Shown piece by piece: positions 19,239-29,264 of a stretch of DNA of 64,000 nt. Origin of the DNA: Mycobacterium seoulense (lineage in GTDB: Bacteria; Actinomycetota; Actinomycetes; Mycobacteriales; Mycobacteriaceae); contig NZ_AP022582.1 in NCBI RefSeq assembly GCF_010731595.1, positions 5,084,001-5,148,000 of the forward strand. The letters run 5' to 3'. Every line of letters starts with the position of its first letter. Within the stretch, counting starts at the first letter, position 1. Below the pieces are notes generated by a model that made no database searches, was not told where the DNA came from, and saw nothing but the letters and a program-made list of their open reading frames with translations. The position numbers were made by a program, and so were the translations under genes.

Positions 19239-20357
19239 ATGTCCGCACACCCTGAGCCACCGCCGGGCAAGCGGATCGTTGTCTGCCTAGACGGCACCGC
19301 CAACCAGATCGGTGCCGGCAACCTCACCAATGTCGCCAAGCTCTTCGAGATGTTGGAAAAGGACGATCCGACCAGCCAGCTCGCCTACTACGACCCCGGT
19401 GTCGGTACGCTGGCGCCGTCGTCGGCGCATTTCCGCTGGGTCCGCACGTTGACGCTGCTGTTCGAGCAGGCTTTCGGCGTGGGCCTGAAAGACAATGTGG
19501 CGCAGGCCTACCGCTATGTGATGCAGCATTGGCGCCCCGGCGACGCGCTCTACATCTTTGGTTTCAGCCGCGGCGCCTACACCGCGCGCGCCTTGGCCGG
19601 CATGTTGCTGCGGCCGGGATTGATGCGGCCCGGCTCGGAGAACCTGCTGCCTTACGCGGTCGAAAAGTACGCCATCAACCGGGATTTCACCCAGGACGAG
19701 TTTGACCGGTGGGCCGAGTTCGCCCGCGCGTTCTGCTGGCGCACCGACGGCGAGCCGCTTTTTTCGACCGTCCGACAGAACAGCCCGAATCAGGTGTGGC
19801 GCCACGCGGTGCCGGTGGCGTATCTGGGCCTGTGGGACACGGTGAAGGCGGCCGGCTTCCTCGGGGTAGGCGGCCTGCGGTGGCCCTTCACTCGCTCGCT
19901 GCCCAATGTGGCGCGCATCCGCCACGCCGTCTCGATCGACGAACGTCGCCGTCCCTACTGGGAATACCTCGTCGAGCGCCACCCGCAGGGGCTGGAGGAA
20001 CGCTGGTTTGCCGGGGTCCATGCCGATGTGGGCGGTACGTTCATGCCCGACCACCGGCTCGCCACGATCGCGCTGAAGTGGGTCACCGACGGAATCGTCG
20101 GAGACTTGGCGATCGACGCGGCGGCCTACCGGCAGCAGTGCGCGGTGACCGAGGACTTCGCGGACGCGCCGATCCACGACAACGGCAAATTGTGGTACCT
20201 CGTCGGTCGCCGGCGCCGGCCGATGGGTCCCGATGCGCTGGTGCATCCGAGCGTGCTGGTGCGCCGTCGCGATAACACCGGGTACTTACCGAATCTGAGC
20301 GACGAAGCGCAACGGCTCAGCGCCGAACCCACCGACTGGACGTCTCCCGCGTTGTAA
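19239..20357 (+). CDS. DUF2235 (Tle1-like) alpha/beta-hydrolase phospholipase
   Basis: A 372-residue DUF2235 protein. It opens with RIVVCLDGTANQIGAGNLTN (strand one with its Asp-Gly-Thr), continues with YDPGVGT, and has the nucleophile elbow FGFSRGAYTARALAGML (Ser about residue 110). LGLWDTVKA supplies the probable acid, and WFAGVHADVGG contains the probable catalytic His. This is the domain of the Tle1 phospholipases delivered by type VI secretion and of several membrane-damaging toxins. No signal peptide or secretion tag is visible. ATG 19239 is preceded by GAGAGG; similarity does not extend into the upstream frame. The PLD-type gene follows 13 bases downstream, so the two form one transcription unit. 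Confidence 0.85.
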   Translation: MSAHPEPPPGKRIVVCLDGTANQIGAGNLTNVAKLFEMLEKDDPTSQLAYYDPGVGTLAPSSAHFRWVRTLTLLFEQAFGVGLKDNVAQAYRYVMQHWRPGDALYIFGFSRGAYTARALAGMLLRPGLMRPGSENLLPYAVEKYAINRDFTQDEFDRWAEFARAFCWRTDGEPLFSTVRQNSPNQVWRHAVPVAYLGLWDTVKAAGFLGVGGLRWPFTRSLPNVARIRHAVSIDERRRPYWEYLVERHPQGLEERWFAGVHADVGGTFMPDHRLATIALKWVTDGIVGDLAIDAAAYRQQCAVTEDFADAPIHDNGKLWYLVGRRRRPMGPDALVHPSVLVRRRDNTGYLPNLSDEAQRLSAEPTDWTSPAL

Positions 20358-20370
20358 AGGAGTAAACGCC

Positions 20371-20931
20371 ATGGCACTGAGTTCGCTGACCGAGTTGGAC
20401 CAATTCAAAGCCGCGCCCTTTCCGCCCGGCTACCCCGACGACACGCGAACGTTCTACAGTCCGGTCGACCGGGTGCATGAGGCGCTCAAGGCCTTGTTGA
20501 CCTCGGCCAACAAGAGCATCGTGGTGGCGATGTACGGCTACGATGACACCGAACTGAACTCGGTGCTGCAGTCGGCGCTGCACGACGAAAAAATGTATGT
20601 ACAAATGAGTCTCGACTCGACTCAGGCTGCGGGGAAGTCCGAGCACGCCCTGCTGGCCCCGTGGCTCAACGGCAAGATCGGCAACAGTATCGCCATCGGT
20701 CACAGCGAGAAGTCGGCGATCATGCACCTGAAGATGGTGATCATCGACGGCGTCGACGTCATCACCGGTTCGACCAACTGGTCCACCGGCGGAGAATCCA
20801 AGCAGGACAACCAACTCACCGTGATCCGGGACCCCTATGTGTGCGCGGAGGCTCGTTCGCGGATCGACATCATCCACGACGTCATGCTCAAGCAGATGGC
20901 CGCGAAGGCGCAGTCCGGAAGCACACACTAG
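20371..20931 (+). CDS. phospholipase-D superfamily protein with one HKD motif (nuclease-like)
   Basis: A 186-residue protein. The motif HLKMVIIDGVDVITGSTN fits HxKx4Dx6GSxN exactly (His about residue 132). KSIVVAMYGYDD and QDNQLTVIRDP are the neighbouring strands of the PLD fold. With a single HKD motif it should work as a homodimer, like the Nuc/BfiI-type phosphodiesterases, cutting DNA, RNA or phospholipid head groups. There is no signal peptide. An excellent ribosome site (AAAGGAG) lies eight bases before the ATG. It follows the DUF2235 lipase by 13 bases and ends 13 bases before the convergent recD stop. Whether it acts on nucleic acid or lipid cannot be decided from sequence. Confidence 0.85.
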   Translation: MALSSLTELDQFKAAPFPPGYPDDTRTFYSPVDRVHEALKALLTSANKSIVVAMYGYDDTELNSVLQSALHDEKMYVQMSLDSTQAAGKSEHALLAPWLNGKIGNSIAIGHSEKSAIMHLKMVIIDGVDVITGSTNWSTGGESKQDNQLTVIRDPYVCAEARSRIDIIHDVMLKQMAAKAQSGSTH

Positions 20932-20944
20932 GGCCGGATCACCC

Positions 20945-22696
20945 TCACCTGAACGACTGTAACTGCTGGGCCAGTCCGCTTGCTCGGACCGCGCGACGCT
21001 CGATGGCCGCCCGCACCGAAGCCTCGGAACCGACCACGCGCACCTTGGTTTTGGCGCGCGTCACCGCCGTGTAGAACAGCTCACGGGTCAGCAGGTGAGA
21101 GTCTTGCGGGGGCAGCAGCACGGTGACCTCGTCGGCCTGGCTGCCTTGGCTTTTGTGGATGGTCATCGCATACATCGTCTCGACGTCGGAAAGCCGGCTG
21201 GTCGCGAACTCCAGCCGGCCGGCGGCGCCGGCGATCACGGCCCGCAATCCCTCCTGATGGGCGACGACCACACCGGTGTCGCCGTTGTACACCCGCAGCC
21301 CGTAGTCGTTGGCGGTGACCAGCAGCGGCCGGCCCGCGTACCACTGGGACCACGCCGGCAGGCCGCTCTCCTCGGTGAGCCATCGATGGACCTGCCGGTT
21401 CCACCGCTCGACCCCGAACGGGCCATGGCGGTGCGCGCACAGCAGTCGGTGCCCGTCGAGTTCCCGCAGCGCGACCGCGTCGGCACCCAACACGGCGGCC
21501 TCCCGCACGCGAAGCGCGTGGGGGACAAGGATTGCCCGCAGGCGATCGGTCGGCTCCTCGGCGTCCACCCAGTCGATGTGAGCGCCGCCGGACCGCAGCA
21601 CCGCGATCACCCGGTCGGCGTCACCGATGCGGATCGCGTCGGCGAGCGCACCGATCGACTCGCCGAAACGGTGCGATGACAGCAGGGCGGCGACCCGCCG
21701 GTCGCCGCGGGCGGACAGGCCGTCGACCAGATCGGCCAGCACCGCTCCGGCCTCCACCGACGCCAGTTGATCGGGATCGCCGACCAGGATCAGCCGCGCG
21801 TCCGTGCGCACCGCCTCGAGCAGCCTCGCCATCATCGTCAACGACACCATCGACGTCTCGTCGACCACGATCACGTCGTGCGGCAACCGGTTGGCCCGGT
21901 GGTGCCGGAACCGCACCGAGGTGTCGGGGCGGCTACCCAGCAGCCGGTGCAGTGTCACGGCCTCCAACCCGGCCAGGCGTTCACGGTCGGGGGGGTCGAG
22001 CCTGGCGACCTCGGCTGCCACCGCTTCGGTCAGCCGCGCGGCCGCCTTGCCGGTCGGCGCGGCCATCGCGATCCGCAGACCCGCCCCGCCCGACCGGTCC
22101 GCCTGGTCGGTCAGCAGCGCGAGCAGGCGGGCGACGGTCGTCGTCTTACCCGTGCCCGGACCGCCGGTGAGCACCGTAACCGCTTGCGACAGCACGATTT
22201 GCGCCGCTGCCCGCTGTTCGTCATAACCGGCCGGAAAGAGCCGATCGAGGATGGGCGCCTCGACGGGCGCCCCGGACACCGACAGCGCCAGCAGGTCGGT
22301 GCAGACCTGGGTCTCTTCGCGCCAATACCGGTCGAGGTACAGCAGGCGATCCGCGTACAGCCGCAGGACCGGCGGGTCGGCGATCAGCCGGCTCGCACGC
22401 ACCGACGTCAGCCACGACACCGGCTCCGGCCACGGCAACTCCGGCGCGTCGCAGTCGGCGGCGACGGTGGCCAGGTCGACGCACACCGCGCCGCCGCGCA
22501 GCGCACGAACCAGCAGCGCGAGCGCCAGCGCCACCGCTTCGTCGGAATCGCCCGCCAGCGCCGTGATGCGTTGCGCCGCATGCACGTCCGCGGCATCCAG
22601 CACACCCGCGATGTTGAATTCGCCGAGCAGGCCACCGGCGGCCAGTGCCAATCGGTGGTCGAATCGATCCGGGGAGGCTTCCTCGACGGTGCTCAT
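20945..22696 (-). CDS. recD: exodeoxyribonuclease V alpha subunit
   Basis: A 583-residue superfamily 1B helicase subunit of RecBCD. Walker A is LTGGPGTGKTTTVARLLALL near residue 170, and DVIVVDETSMVSL is motif II. The C-terminal UvrD-like motif is YAMTIHKSQGSQADEVTVLLP, with FYTAVTRAKTKVRVVG (motif VI). The ATG at 22696 overlaps the recB stop by four bases (ATGA), while the frame upstream is not RecD-like. It is last in recC-recB-recD. RecBCD unwinds and degrades double-strand ends; in mycobacteria it has been linked to single-strand annealing rather than to the main recombination route, which uses AdnAB. Confidence 0.93.
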   Translation of the reverse strand: MSTVEEASPDRFDHRLALAAGGLLGEFNIAGVLDAADVHAAQRITALAGDSDEAVALALALLVRALRGGAVCVDLATVAADCDAPELPWPEPVSWLTSVRASRLIADPPVLRLYADRLLYLDRYWREETQVCTDLLALSVSGAPVEAPILDRLFPAGYDEQRAAAQIVLSQAVTVLTGGPGTGKTTTVARLLALLTDQADRSGGAGLRIAMAAPTGKAAARLTEAVAAEVARLDPPDRERLAGLEAVTLHRLLGSRPDTSVRFRHHRANRLPHDVIVVDETSMVSLTMMARLLEAVRTDARLILVGDPDQLASVEAGAVLADLVDGLSARGDRRVAALLSSHRFGESIGALADAIRIGDADRVIAVLRSGGAHIDWVDAEEPTDRLRAILVPHALRVREAAVLGADAVALRELDGHRLLCAHRHGPFGVERWNRQVHRWLTEESGLPAWSQWYAGRPLLVTANDYGLRVYNGDTGVVVAHQEGLRAVIAGAAGRLEFATSRLSDVETMYAMTIHKSQGSQADEVTVLLPPQDSHLLTRELFYTAVTRAKTKVRVVGSEASVRAAIERRAVRASGLAQQLQSFR

Positions 22697-25600
22697 GCGG
22701 CGCGCGGCCCTCCGTCGAGCAGATCGGACAGGGCGACCGCCAACTCGGCGGGCGGCCCCCAGCTGAACACTCCGCAGGGCTGGCCGCCGGGCGCTGGTGT
22801 GGCGGCGCCGCACATGCCGCGCACGAACAGGTACAGCACTCCGCCCAGGTGCCGCTCGGGGTCGTAGCCGGACTGGCGCCAGCGCAGGAAGCGGTGTAGC
22901 ACAACCAGATACAGCAGCGCCTGCAGCGGATAGTCGGAGTGCAGCATCGCCTCGGTCAGTGTGGGGAAGCTGTAATCGGCCGCGGTGTCACCGAGCATGT
23001 TGGTCTTGTAATCGACCACGAGGTAGCGCGGCCCGGGCACCCGCAGCACGGCGTCGATCGAGCCGGACAGGTAGCCCCGCAGCGGCTGGCGGCCCAACCC
23101 GTCGGACCTCAGCCGGCCGGCGTAACCGGCCAGGGGATCATCGGGCGGAAGGTATCGGCTCAGCAACTCACCGACGTCGCACAGCCGGATGTCGGTCACT
23201 TCGCCACGAAAGTCGCCGCCCGCCAGCGGGATCTCGAAGGCCAACTCGCGCAGTCGATCCGGGAGCGCGATCTGGCGCAAGGTCATGCCGGGCGCCAGGG
23301 GACCCAGCGCGGTGTCATGCATGGGGACCAGGGCCGAAGCCAACCCGGCGGGATCGGCGTCCACCGGCCACCAGGCCGAATGCACTCGTACCTGCGCCTC
23401 CAATTCGGCCGTCAGGTCGGGGGCCAACGGGTCGGCGTTCTCCAGCACCGCGTGCACCAACGACCCGAACGTCGCGCCCGCCGGCAGATCGGCCATCGGG
23501 GAGGGCACGTCCGCACCGGCGGCCGGCGGGATCCCCGCCGGGGTCACCTCGACCTCGTCGTCGCGGGCGCCGGCCTCCGGCTCGCTACCGAGGCCGCGCT
23601 CGTCGGCGTCGCGGATCAGTGCCGAGTACGACGTGCGCCGCCAGGCGGTGTCGATGACACGGTGAAAGTGCCGCACGGCCAGGTTGGTTGGCGGTGCCGG
23701 CCCGGCAAGGGCGGGGACGCCGGCGACGACGGCCTCCTCGACAACCGGGCCGCCGGCCGCCTCCCAGGCGTCGAAGCGGGCCCGCGCCTCCTCGTCGGAG
23801 ATCGTCTTCGGCTCGCAGCGGTCGGGCACTTCGGCCTCGCCGATGCGCCGGCCCCGCATCAGCCGCGACAAGCCGCCGTTGGGTTCGTCCCAGGACGGCG
23901 CCCACCACGCCACCACCTGCGACTGCGCCCGGGTCAGCGCGACGTAGGTGAGCCGAATGTCGTTGCGTGCCGACTCGGCCCGGCTGAATCTCTCGGTCTC
24001 GGCGAGGTCCGGGCTCTCGGGCCCGCCGATGTGCAGGCAGCGCACACCGGCGTCGTCGTGAAACATCGGGATGTCCTCGATGAAGACGTGCCGGTTGAAC
24101 GCGAACGGCAGGTAGACGATCGGGAACTGCAAACCCTTGGCTCCCCACACCGTCATGACCTGTACCGCGGCCGAGTCGCTGTCGATGCGCCGATTGCGTT
24201 CGGGCGGACCGTCGCGCTCGTCGCATTGCCGGCGCAGCCAATCGCGCAGCGCCGGCAGGGTCAGCCGATCCCGGTGCGAAACCTCGTGCAGCAGTTGCGC
24301 GATGTGGGCCAGGTCGGTCATCGTGCGCTCGCCGCCCTGCTCCGCGAGCACGCGCCGGCCCATCCCGGCCAACTGCGCCGCCTCGAACACCGCGGCCGGT
24401 CCGCGCTCGCGCAACTGTCCGGACCAGTCCCGCAAGGTGGCGGCCACCTCGTCGGTGAGCTCGTCGCCCCCGGCGGCCAGCGCGTCGGCCGTCCTGCCGA
24501 AGAACACCGTCGCCGCGGCGGCACGGACCATGCCGCTGCGGTGCGTCTGGTCGAACGCGTTGAGCAGGCACAACCAATCCTCGGCGGCCTGGGAGAGGAA
24601 CACATCGGCGTCGCCGGTGTAGACGGCGGGAATTCCGGCTTGTATCAGGGCGCTTTGGCACGCCCGGGCGTCCTCGCCGGTCTCCACGATCACCGCCACG
24701 TGACCGGGCTCGACCGGGTTACCGCCGAACGTGGCGCCGCCGGCCCGCAGGGCGCCGATGTCGGCGGCCAGGTCGGCGGTGATGTAGCGGCGAAGCTCGG
24801 ACATCGGAATGGTTTTCGACTGGTCGACCCCGAACACGGAGCGGTTGACCAGGCGCAGCCGAAACGGGGCGTTGCGCGGCGCGCCCGAAAGCCGGTGCCC
24901 CGCCAGGCGCGTCTCGACCTTGCCCACCACGATGCCGGGATCGCCCAGCGCCGCGCCGCGCAGCACGGTCTGCAGACGCTCGACCAGTGCGGTGTCGCTG
25001 CGCCAATTGACGTCCAGCGTGCGCCGCTCGCCGGCGGTGCGGGCGGCCTCCAGGTAGGTGTAGATGTCGCCGCCGCGGAACCCGTAGATCGCCTGCTTGG
25101 GATCGCCGATCAGCACCACGGTGGAGTGGCCGCCGAACGCGCGCCCGATCACCTCCCACTGAATGGGATCGGTGTCCTGGAACTCGTCGACCATGACGAT
25201 GGGCCAACGCGCCCGCATCCGGTTGGCCGCGTCGGAGTCCCGCGTGCGCAACGCGGCGGCGAGCCTGCGCAGCAGGTCGTCGTAGCCCAGGATGGCGAGC
25301 CGGTGCTTGCGGAGCTCCAGCTCGGCGAGCACATCGGTGGCGAACCGGAGCCGCACCGCGGCAACGGAATCCGCGTCAGGCCGCTGCGGCCGCAGCTCCG
25401 CGCACGGGTCGCGGACCACCGCACGGGCCAGCGCCAGCGCCGCCGGGTGGGTGAGCGCCGCGTCGTCACGCTCTGACGCGAACCGCGCGAGATAGAGGTC
25501 GTCGACGATCTGGGTGACGAGGTCGTCGAGGCTTTCGACCAGCGTCACGCCGGCGTCGGTGTCCCCGGCGACGCCGAGGGATTTCAGCACCATGCTGCAG

Positions 25601-25974
25601 AACTCGTGGGTGGTGGCGATGGTGGCGGCGTCGAATCCCGCCAGCGCGTCGGTGAGTCTGCCGCAGCGCTCCCCGCGGTCGGCGGCGGTGCCCCGCATCA
25701 GGTGGGCCACCAGCTCGTTGGGGGCGCCGGATGCCGGATCGCAGAGCGCGGCAACGGTTTGCGCGATCTGGGTGCGGACGCGCTCGCGCAGTTCCCGGCT
25801 GGCGGCGCGGCTGAAGGTGATCAGCAGCATCTCGTCGAGGGTGGCCAGGCCGTCGGCGAGGTAGCGGGTGACCAGGCCCGCGAGCGCGAACGTCTTTCCC
25901 GTGCCGGCGCTGGCCTCCAGGACCGTCGTGCGCCCGGGCCCGGGCAGGGGGCCGAGCAAATCGAAGCGTTCCAT
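22693..25974 (-). CDS. recB: exodeoxyribonuclease V beta subunit
   Basis: A 1093-residue helicase-nuclease. It begins with LEASAGTGKTFALAGLVTRYL (Walker A, about residue 22). IVMVDEFQDTDPIQWEVI is motif II, and LIGDPKQAIYGFRGGDIYTYL and LTYVALTRAQSQVVAWW are further UvrD motifs. The C-terminal RecB-family nuclease carries GSIDAVLRVPGPRYLVVDYKTNML with the catalytic Asp and Lys. The ATG at 25974 overlaps the recC stop. The open frame extends to 26166, but family sequence starts at MERFDLLGPLPGPG. It sits in the middle of the recC-recB-recD operon, coupled at both ends by ATGA overlaps. Confidence 0.95.
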   Translation of the reverse strand: MERFDLLGPLPGPGRTTVLEASAGTGKTFALAGLVTRYLADGLATLDEMLLITFSRAASRELRERVRTQIAQTVAALCDPASGAPNELVAHLMRGTAADRGERCGRLTDALAGFDAATIATTHEFCSMVLKSLGVAGDTDAGVTLVESLDDLVTQIVDDLYLARFASERDDAALTHPAALALARAVVRDPCAELRPQRPDADSVAAVRLRFATDVLAELELRKHRLAILGYDDLLRRLAAALRTRDSDAANRMRARWPIVMVDEFQDTDPIQWEVIGRAFGGHSTVVLIGDPKQAIYGFRGGDIYTYLEAARTAGERRTLDVNWRSDTALVERLQTVLRGAALGDPGIVVGKVETRLAGHRLSGAPRNAPFRLRLVNRSVFGVDQSKTIPMSELRRYITADLAADIGALRAGGATFGGNPVEPGHVAVIVETGEDARACQSALIQAGIPAVYTGDADVFLSQAAEDWLCLLNAFDQTHRSGMVRAAAATVFFGRTADALAAGGDELTDEVAATLRDWSGQLRERGPAAVFEAAQLAGMGRRVLAEQGGERTMTDLAHIAQLLHEVSHRDRLTLPALRDWLRRQCDERDGPPERNRRIDSDSAAVQVMTVWGAKGLQFPIVYLPFAFNRHVFIEDIPMFHDDAGVRCLHIGGPESPDLAETERFSRAESARNDIRLTYVALTRAQSQVVAWWAPSWDEPNGGLSRLMRGRRIGEAEVPDRCEPKTISDEEARARFDAWEAAGGPVVEEAVVAGVPALAGPAPPTNLAVRHFHRVIDTAWRRTSYSALIRDADERGLGSEPEAGARDDEVEVTPAGIPPAAGADVPSPMADLPAGATFGSLVHAVLENADPLAPDLTAELEAQVRVHSAWWPVDADPAGLASALVPMHDTALGPLAPGMTLRQIALPDRLRELAFEIPLAGGDFRGEVTDIRLCDVGELLSRYLPPDDPLAGYAGRLRSDGLGRQPLRGYLSGSIDAVLRVPGPRYLVVDYKTNMLGDTAADYSFPTLTEAMLHSDYPLQALLYLVVLHRFLRWRQSGYDPERHLGGVLYLFVRGMCGAATPAPGGQPCGVFSWGPPAELAVALSDLLDGGPRAA

Positions 25975-28900
25975 CAGCGCACCTCCGAGCGAAGCATCGG
26001 CAGCCACAGCCGCGCGGCCAGTGCGCCCAGGCGGGAATCTTCCCCGCCGACCTCCTCGCCGAGATGCGGCGCGCCGAGCAAGACGCTCAGCGGCGCCCGT
26101 TTGCCCCAGACCTTTTCGTGCGCGGGTTCCGCGTTCTCGCCGTGGAAGTTGTTCTGTGAGTGCCACCGCCAGCCGGCCGCCCGCACCGGGTCCCGGCCGC
26201 CGTGGCGGGCCTCGGCCCAGGCGAACGACGTTCGGACCGGCAGCGGCAGCGGCTCCCGGCGGCCCGCGTCGTAGAGGCGGACCAGGTCGCGCAAGGTCTC
26301 ACCGGGGTCGGGCGGCGGTCCCAGCAGCCGCTGCTCGATGCGGTGGTCGGTTCTGGCGCGCCCGATGCACAGGGCCGCCCAGTCGCGGCCGGGCACGGCG
26401 ATGCCCAAGGCGAGCAGCGGAATCCAGGACACCATCAGGTGCTTGCCACCCAGCTTGGAGAAGGTGACCGAAACCGTGCGCTCGCCGAAGACCGGCGTCA
26501 CGGTGCCGGTGAGGCGGCGGCCGCCGCCGAGGTCCACGTCCACGTCGTACGCGTCGGAGTCAACGGCGCGGTGCCCCAACGCCGTTCGCGCCAGATCGGC
26601 GGCCTGGTCGCGGATCTCGACGGCCTTGCGCATCCCGAGGCGACCGGGCGGTAGGGTGCCCCGCCGCCATTCGGCGTTGGCGGCGGTGTCCGGGTGCATG
26701 CCGTGCAGCATGTCGCGCAGCATGCGATCGCCGACGGTCCATTCCGCCAAATTGTCGATCTGGACCGGCATCTCGTCCTCGAGGTCCTCGACTTCCCAGG
26801 GCAGCACGTAGTCCAGGGCGCGGAAGAAGCCCTTCACCGGATCCCGGAAGAAGGTGAGCAAGTCGGCCAGGGCGACGTCGTCGTGGGGTGGCTCGGGAAG
26901 CGGGCCGGCGAAGAAGGGGCGGCCGGCGTGCCGGTCGCCGGCCGCGGTCCGGGCGGCCACCAGCGTGGCGGGATCGAAGGTGAACGGCTGGCCCGGTACC
27001 AGTGCGCCGGGGGTGACGTTACGAATGTCGAAGGGCTGCAACGGATGACGAACTACCACGCGCTCGCGCACGCGCTCGGACACCGTCTGGTCCAGTGCGT
27101 CCAGCAGCTCGGACAGCGGCACGGCCGGCGGGCGCGTGTGGCCGGTGTGTTCGTCATTGCCGGTGTAGGTGATCACCAGCGTCTCGGTCGCCGCGCAGAT
27201 CGCGTCCAGCAGCAACTGCCGGTCTTCCGAACGGATGTCGCGTTCGCCGGTCATCGGCACCCGGGCCAGCGCGTCGTCGCCGTCGGGGCGGCTGAAGCGG
27301 GGGAAGACACCGTCGTCGAGGCCGACCAGGCACACCACCCGGTGGGGAACGGAGCGCATCGGGACCATGGTGCACACGGTCAACGTGCCGGTGCGGAAGT
27401 TCGCGCGAGTCGGTCGTCCGGCCAGCCGCCCGGCCAGCAGCGCGCGCACGTCGGGCAGGCGCAGCATTGTCGAGTCGCGGGAACCGGCCTGCTCCAAGGC
27501 TTTTGCGAATTCACTACGCAGCTGCCCGGCCTGCCATGCGTCGTCGGCGCCCACCTGCGTGAGCGCGGTGACCCCGGTGGTGAGCGCGTCGATCCATTCG
27601 GTCAATGGCCGGGGCCCGGCCAGCGATTCCACCACGGATTGCAGCCGCGCGACGTATTCGGCCAGCCGCCCGGCCAGCTCGACCTTGTTGCTGCCGACGT
27701 CGTCGAGCGGTAGCGCGGTGTTCAACCAGGCCTGCGAGTCGTCGGACATCGCGACACCGGTGAGGATGCGGTCGAGCCCGAAACGCCATGTGTTGTGCAG
27801 GATGTGGCCCAGCCCGTAGGGCGCGCGCTGTTCCTTGTCGAAGCCCCACCGGATCCCCGATTCCCGCACCCACGCGGTCATCGAGTCGAGGTTGTCGTCG
27901 GTGAACGCGAAGCGGGCCCGCACCGGCACGGCCTGCGCGAGGTTCAGCACCTCGGTGGCGGTGGCCCGGCCGCCGGCGAGGTTCAGCAACTGCTCGGCCA
28001 CGCCGAGGAGCGGGTTGGTCTGGCCGGGGGACCGGTCGGCCAGGCGCACCCGCAGCCGGTGCGCGGGGTGCCCTTCCCCGGCCAGGTCGCCCAAGCCGAA
28101 GCCGGCGACAATCAGGGGGGCGTAGGTCTCGATGTCGGGGCACATCACGACGATGTCGCGGGGCTCCAGCGTCGGGTCGTCTTCCAGCAATCCGAGCAGC
28201 ACCTCGCGCAGCACGTCGATCTGGCGCCCCGCGCCGTGGCAGCTGTGCACCTGCACCGAGCGGTCCCCCGGGGACGGTTTGCGGCCCGTCGGCCTGACCG
28301 TATTGGCGGCGATGTCGGACTGCAGCCAGCCCAGCAGGGTATCGGATCGTGTTGCCCCGCCGATGAATTCATCGGTGGCACGGGCGGCCGGCAGCGCCCG
28401 CTGCAATTCGCGAAGGTCGCGGCCGAGGGTCTGTAGCAGCGGGTGGCGGGCCGCGCGCCGGCTGTCGTCGTCGCGGCGCCGCAGCACGCCGTGAACGCCG
28501 GTCAAGCCCCGCCACAGCTGATCGCTCGGGTGGGGCAGCCACAGGTGCAGGTCGTGGTGCGCTGCCACCGCCTCCAGGAGTTCCACATCGGTGCGCGACA
28601 GGCGGGTGTGGCCGAACAGCGACAGCCGCGCGGGCAGGTCACCCGGGCCCGCCCGCAGCCGGGCGATCGTGTCCCGGTGGCGGGCGTGCGGGGGATCGGC
28701 CGGGATGATCGCCGCCACCGCCCGCCACAGTTCGGGCTGCCAGGCCAGGTCCGCGTCGAGGTCATCGGGGTCGCCGGTCAGCCAGTCGGCCAGCAGCTGA
28801 GGACGCTGGCGTGCGTACGAGGCGAACAACCCGGCCAGCCGGCGCGCGACCGAATACCGCCTGCCGCGGCGCAATTCCGCCTCGGGACCCGTGTCGAAGT

Positions 28901-29264
28901 GGCCCAAATGCGTTGCCAGCGTTCGGCACCAGGGCTCGTCCAGCGAGCAGTCGATCACCTCCAGCAACGGCCACGTCATGGCGTCCGGCGACCAGGGATC
29001 GTTGTCGGCGGTGCCGGTGAGCTCGGCGATCAGGGAGCCGGGACTGCGAAACGCCACCCCCGCGCACACCCCGTCACCGCCTGGGCCGCCCCGGGAGCGG
29101 CCGAGCACATGCGACAGCCGCTGACTGAGCCAGCGCTCCACGCCGCGCGCGGGAACCAGCACCAGCTCCTCGGCGAACGGGTCGGTGGGCGGGTTGGCCA
29201 GCAGGGCCCCGAGAGCGTCGGCAAGGAGATCGGTGCGTTCGGCACGGTGGAGATGAAGCGCCAT
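25974..29264 (-). CDS. recC: exodeoxyribonuclease V gamma subunit
   Basis: A 1096-residue RecC. It starts MALHLHRAERTDLLADALGALL; the upstream open frame to 29381 is not RecC-like. Family blocks are ELVLVPARGVERWLSQRLSHVLG, SLFGHTRLSRTDVELLEAVA, HPLLQTLGRDLRELQ, RDIVVMCPDIETYAPLI, RVVCLVGLDDGVFPR and DRQLLLDAI. RecC is an inactivated helicase fold that splits the strands and reads Chi in other bacteria; the mycobacterial signal is not known to me. It is the first gene of the operon. Its start is 94 bases from the divergent acyltransferase gene, and the recC promoter must lie in that gap. Confidence 0.93.
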   Translation of the reverse strand: MALHLHRAERTDLLADALGALLANPPTDPFAEELVLVPARGVERWLSQRLSHVLGRSRGGPGGDGVCAGVAFRSPGSLIAELTGTADNDPWSPDAMTWPLLEVIDCSLDEPWCRTLATHLGHFDTGPEAELRRGRRYSVARRLAGLFASYARQRPQLLADWLTGDPDDLDADLAWQPELWRAVAAIIPADPPHARHRDTIARLRAGPGDLPARLSLFGHTRLSRTDVELLEAVAAHHDLHLWLPHPSDQLWRGLTGVHGVLRRRDDDSRRAARHPLLQTLGRDLRELQRALPAARATDEFIGGATRSDTLLGWLQSDIAANTVRPTGRKPSPGDRSVQVHSCHGAGRQIDVLREVLLGLLEDDPTLEPRDIVVMCPDIETYAPLIVAGFGLGDLAGEGHPAHRLRVRLADRSPGQTNPLLGVAEQLLNLAGGRATATEVLNLAQAVPVRARFAFTDDNLDSMTAWVRESGIRWGFDKEQRAPYGLGHILHNTWRFGLDRILTGVAMSDDSQAWLNTALPLDDVGSNKVELAGRLAEYVARLQSVVESLAGPRPLTEWIDALTTGVTALTQVGADDAWQAGQLRSEFAKALEQAGSRDSTMLRLPDVRALLAGRLAGRPTRANFRTGTLTVCTMVPMRSVPHRVVCLVGLDDGVFPRFSRPDGDDALARVPMTGERDIRSEDRQLLLDAICAATETLVITYTGNDEHTGHTRPPAVPLSELLDALDQTVSERVRERVVVRHPLQPFDIRNVTPGALVPGQPFTFDPATLVAARTAAGDRHAGRPFFAGPLPEPPHDDVALADLLTFFRDPVKGFFRALDYVLPWEVEDLEDEMPVQIDNLAEWTVGDRMLRDMLHGMHPDTAANAEWRRGTLPPGRLGMRKAVEIRDQAADLARTALGHRAVDSDAYDVDVDLGGGRRLTGTVTPVFGERTVSVTFSKLGGKHLMVSWIPLLALGIAVPGRDWAALCIGRARTDHRIEQRLLGPPPDPGETLRDLVRLYDAGRREPLPLPVRTSFAWAEARHGGRDPVRAAGWRWHSQNNFHGENAEPAHEKVWGKRAPLSVLLGAPHLGEEVGGEDSRLGALAARLWLPMLRSEVR

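Noticed and set aside
22939-25476. 845-codon open frame antisense to recB
   Set aside because: It has low-complexity composition and covers the well-conserved RecB helicase motifs.
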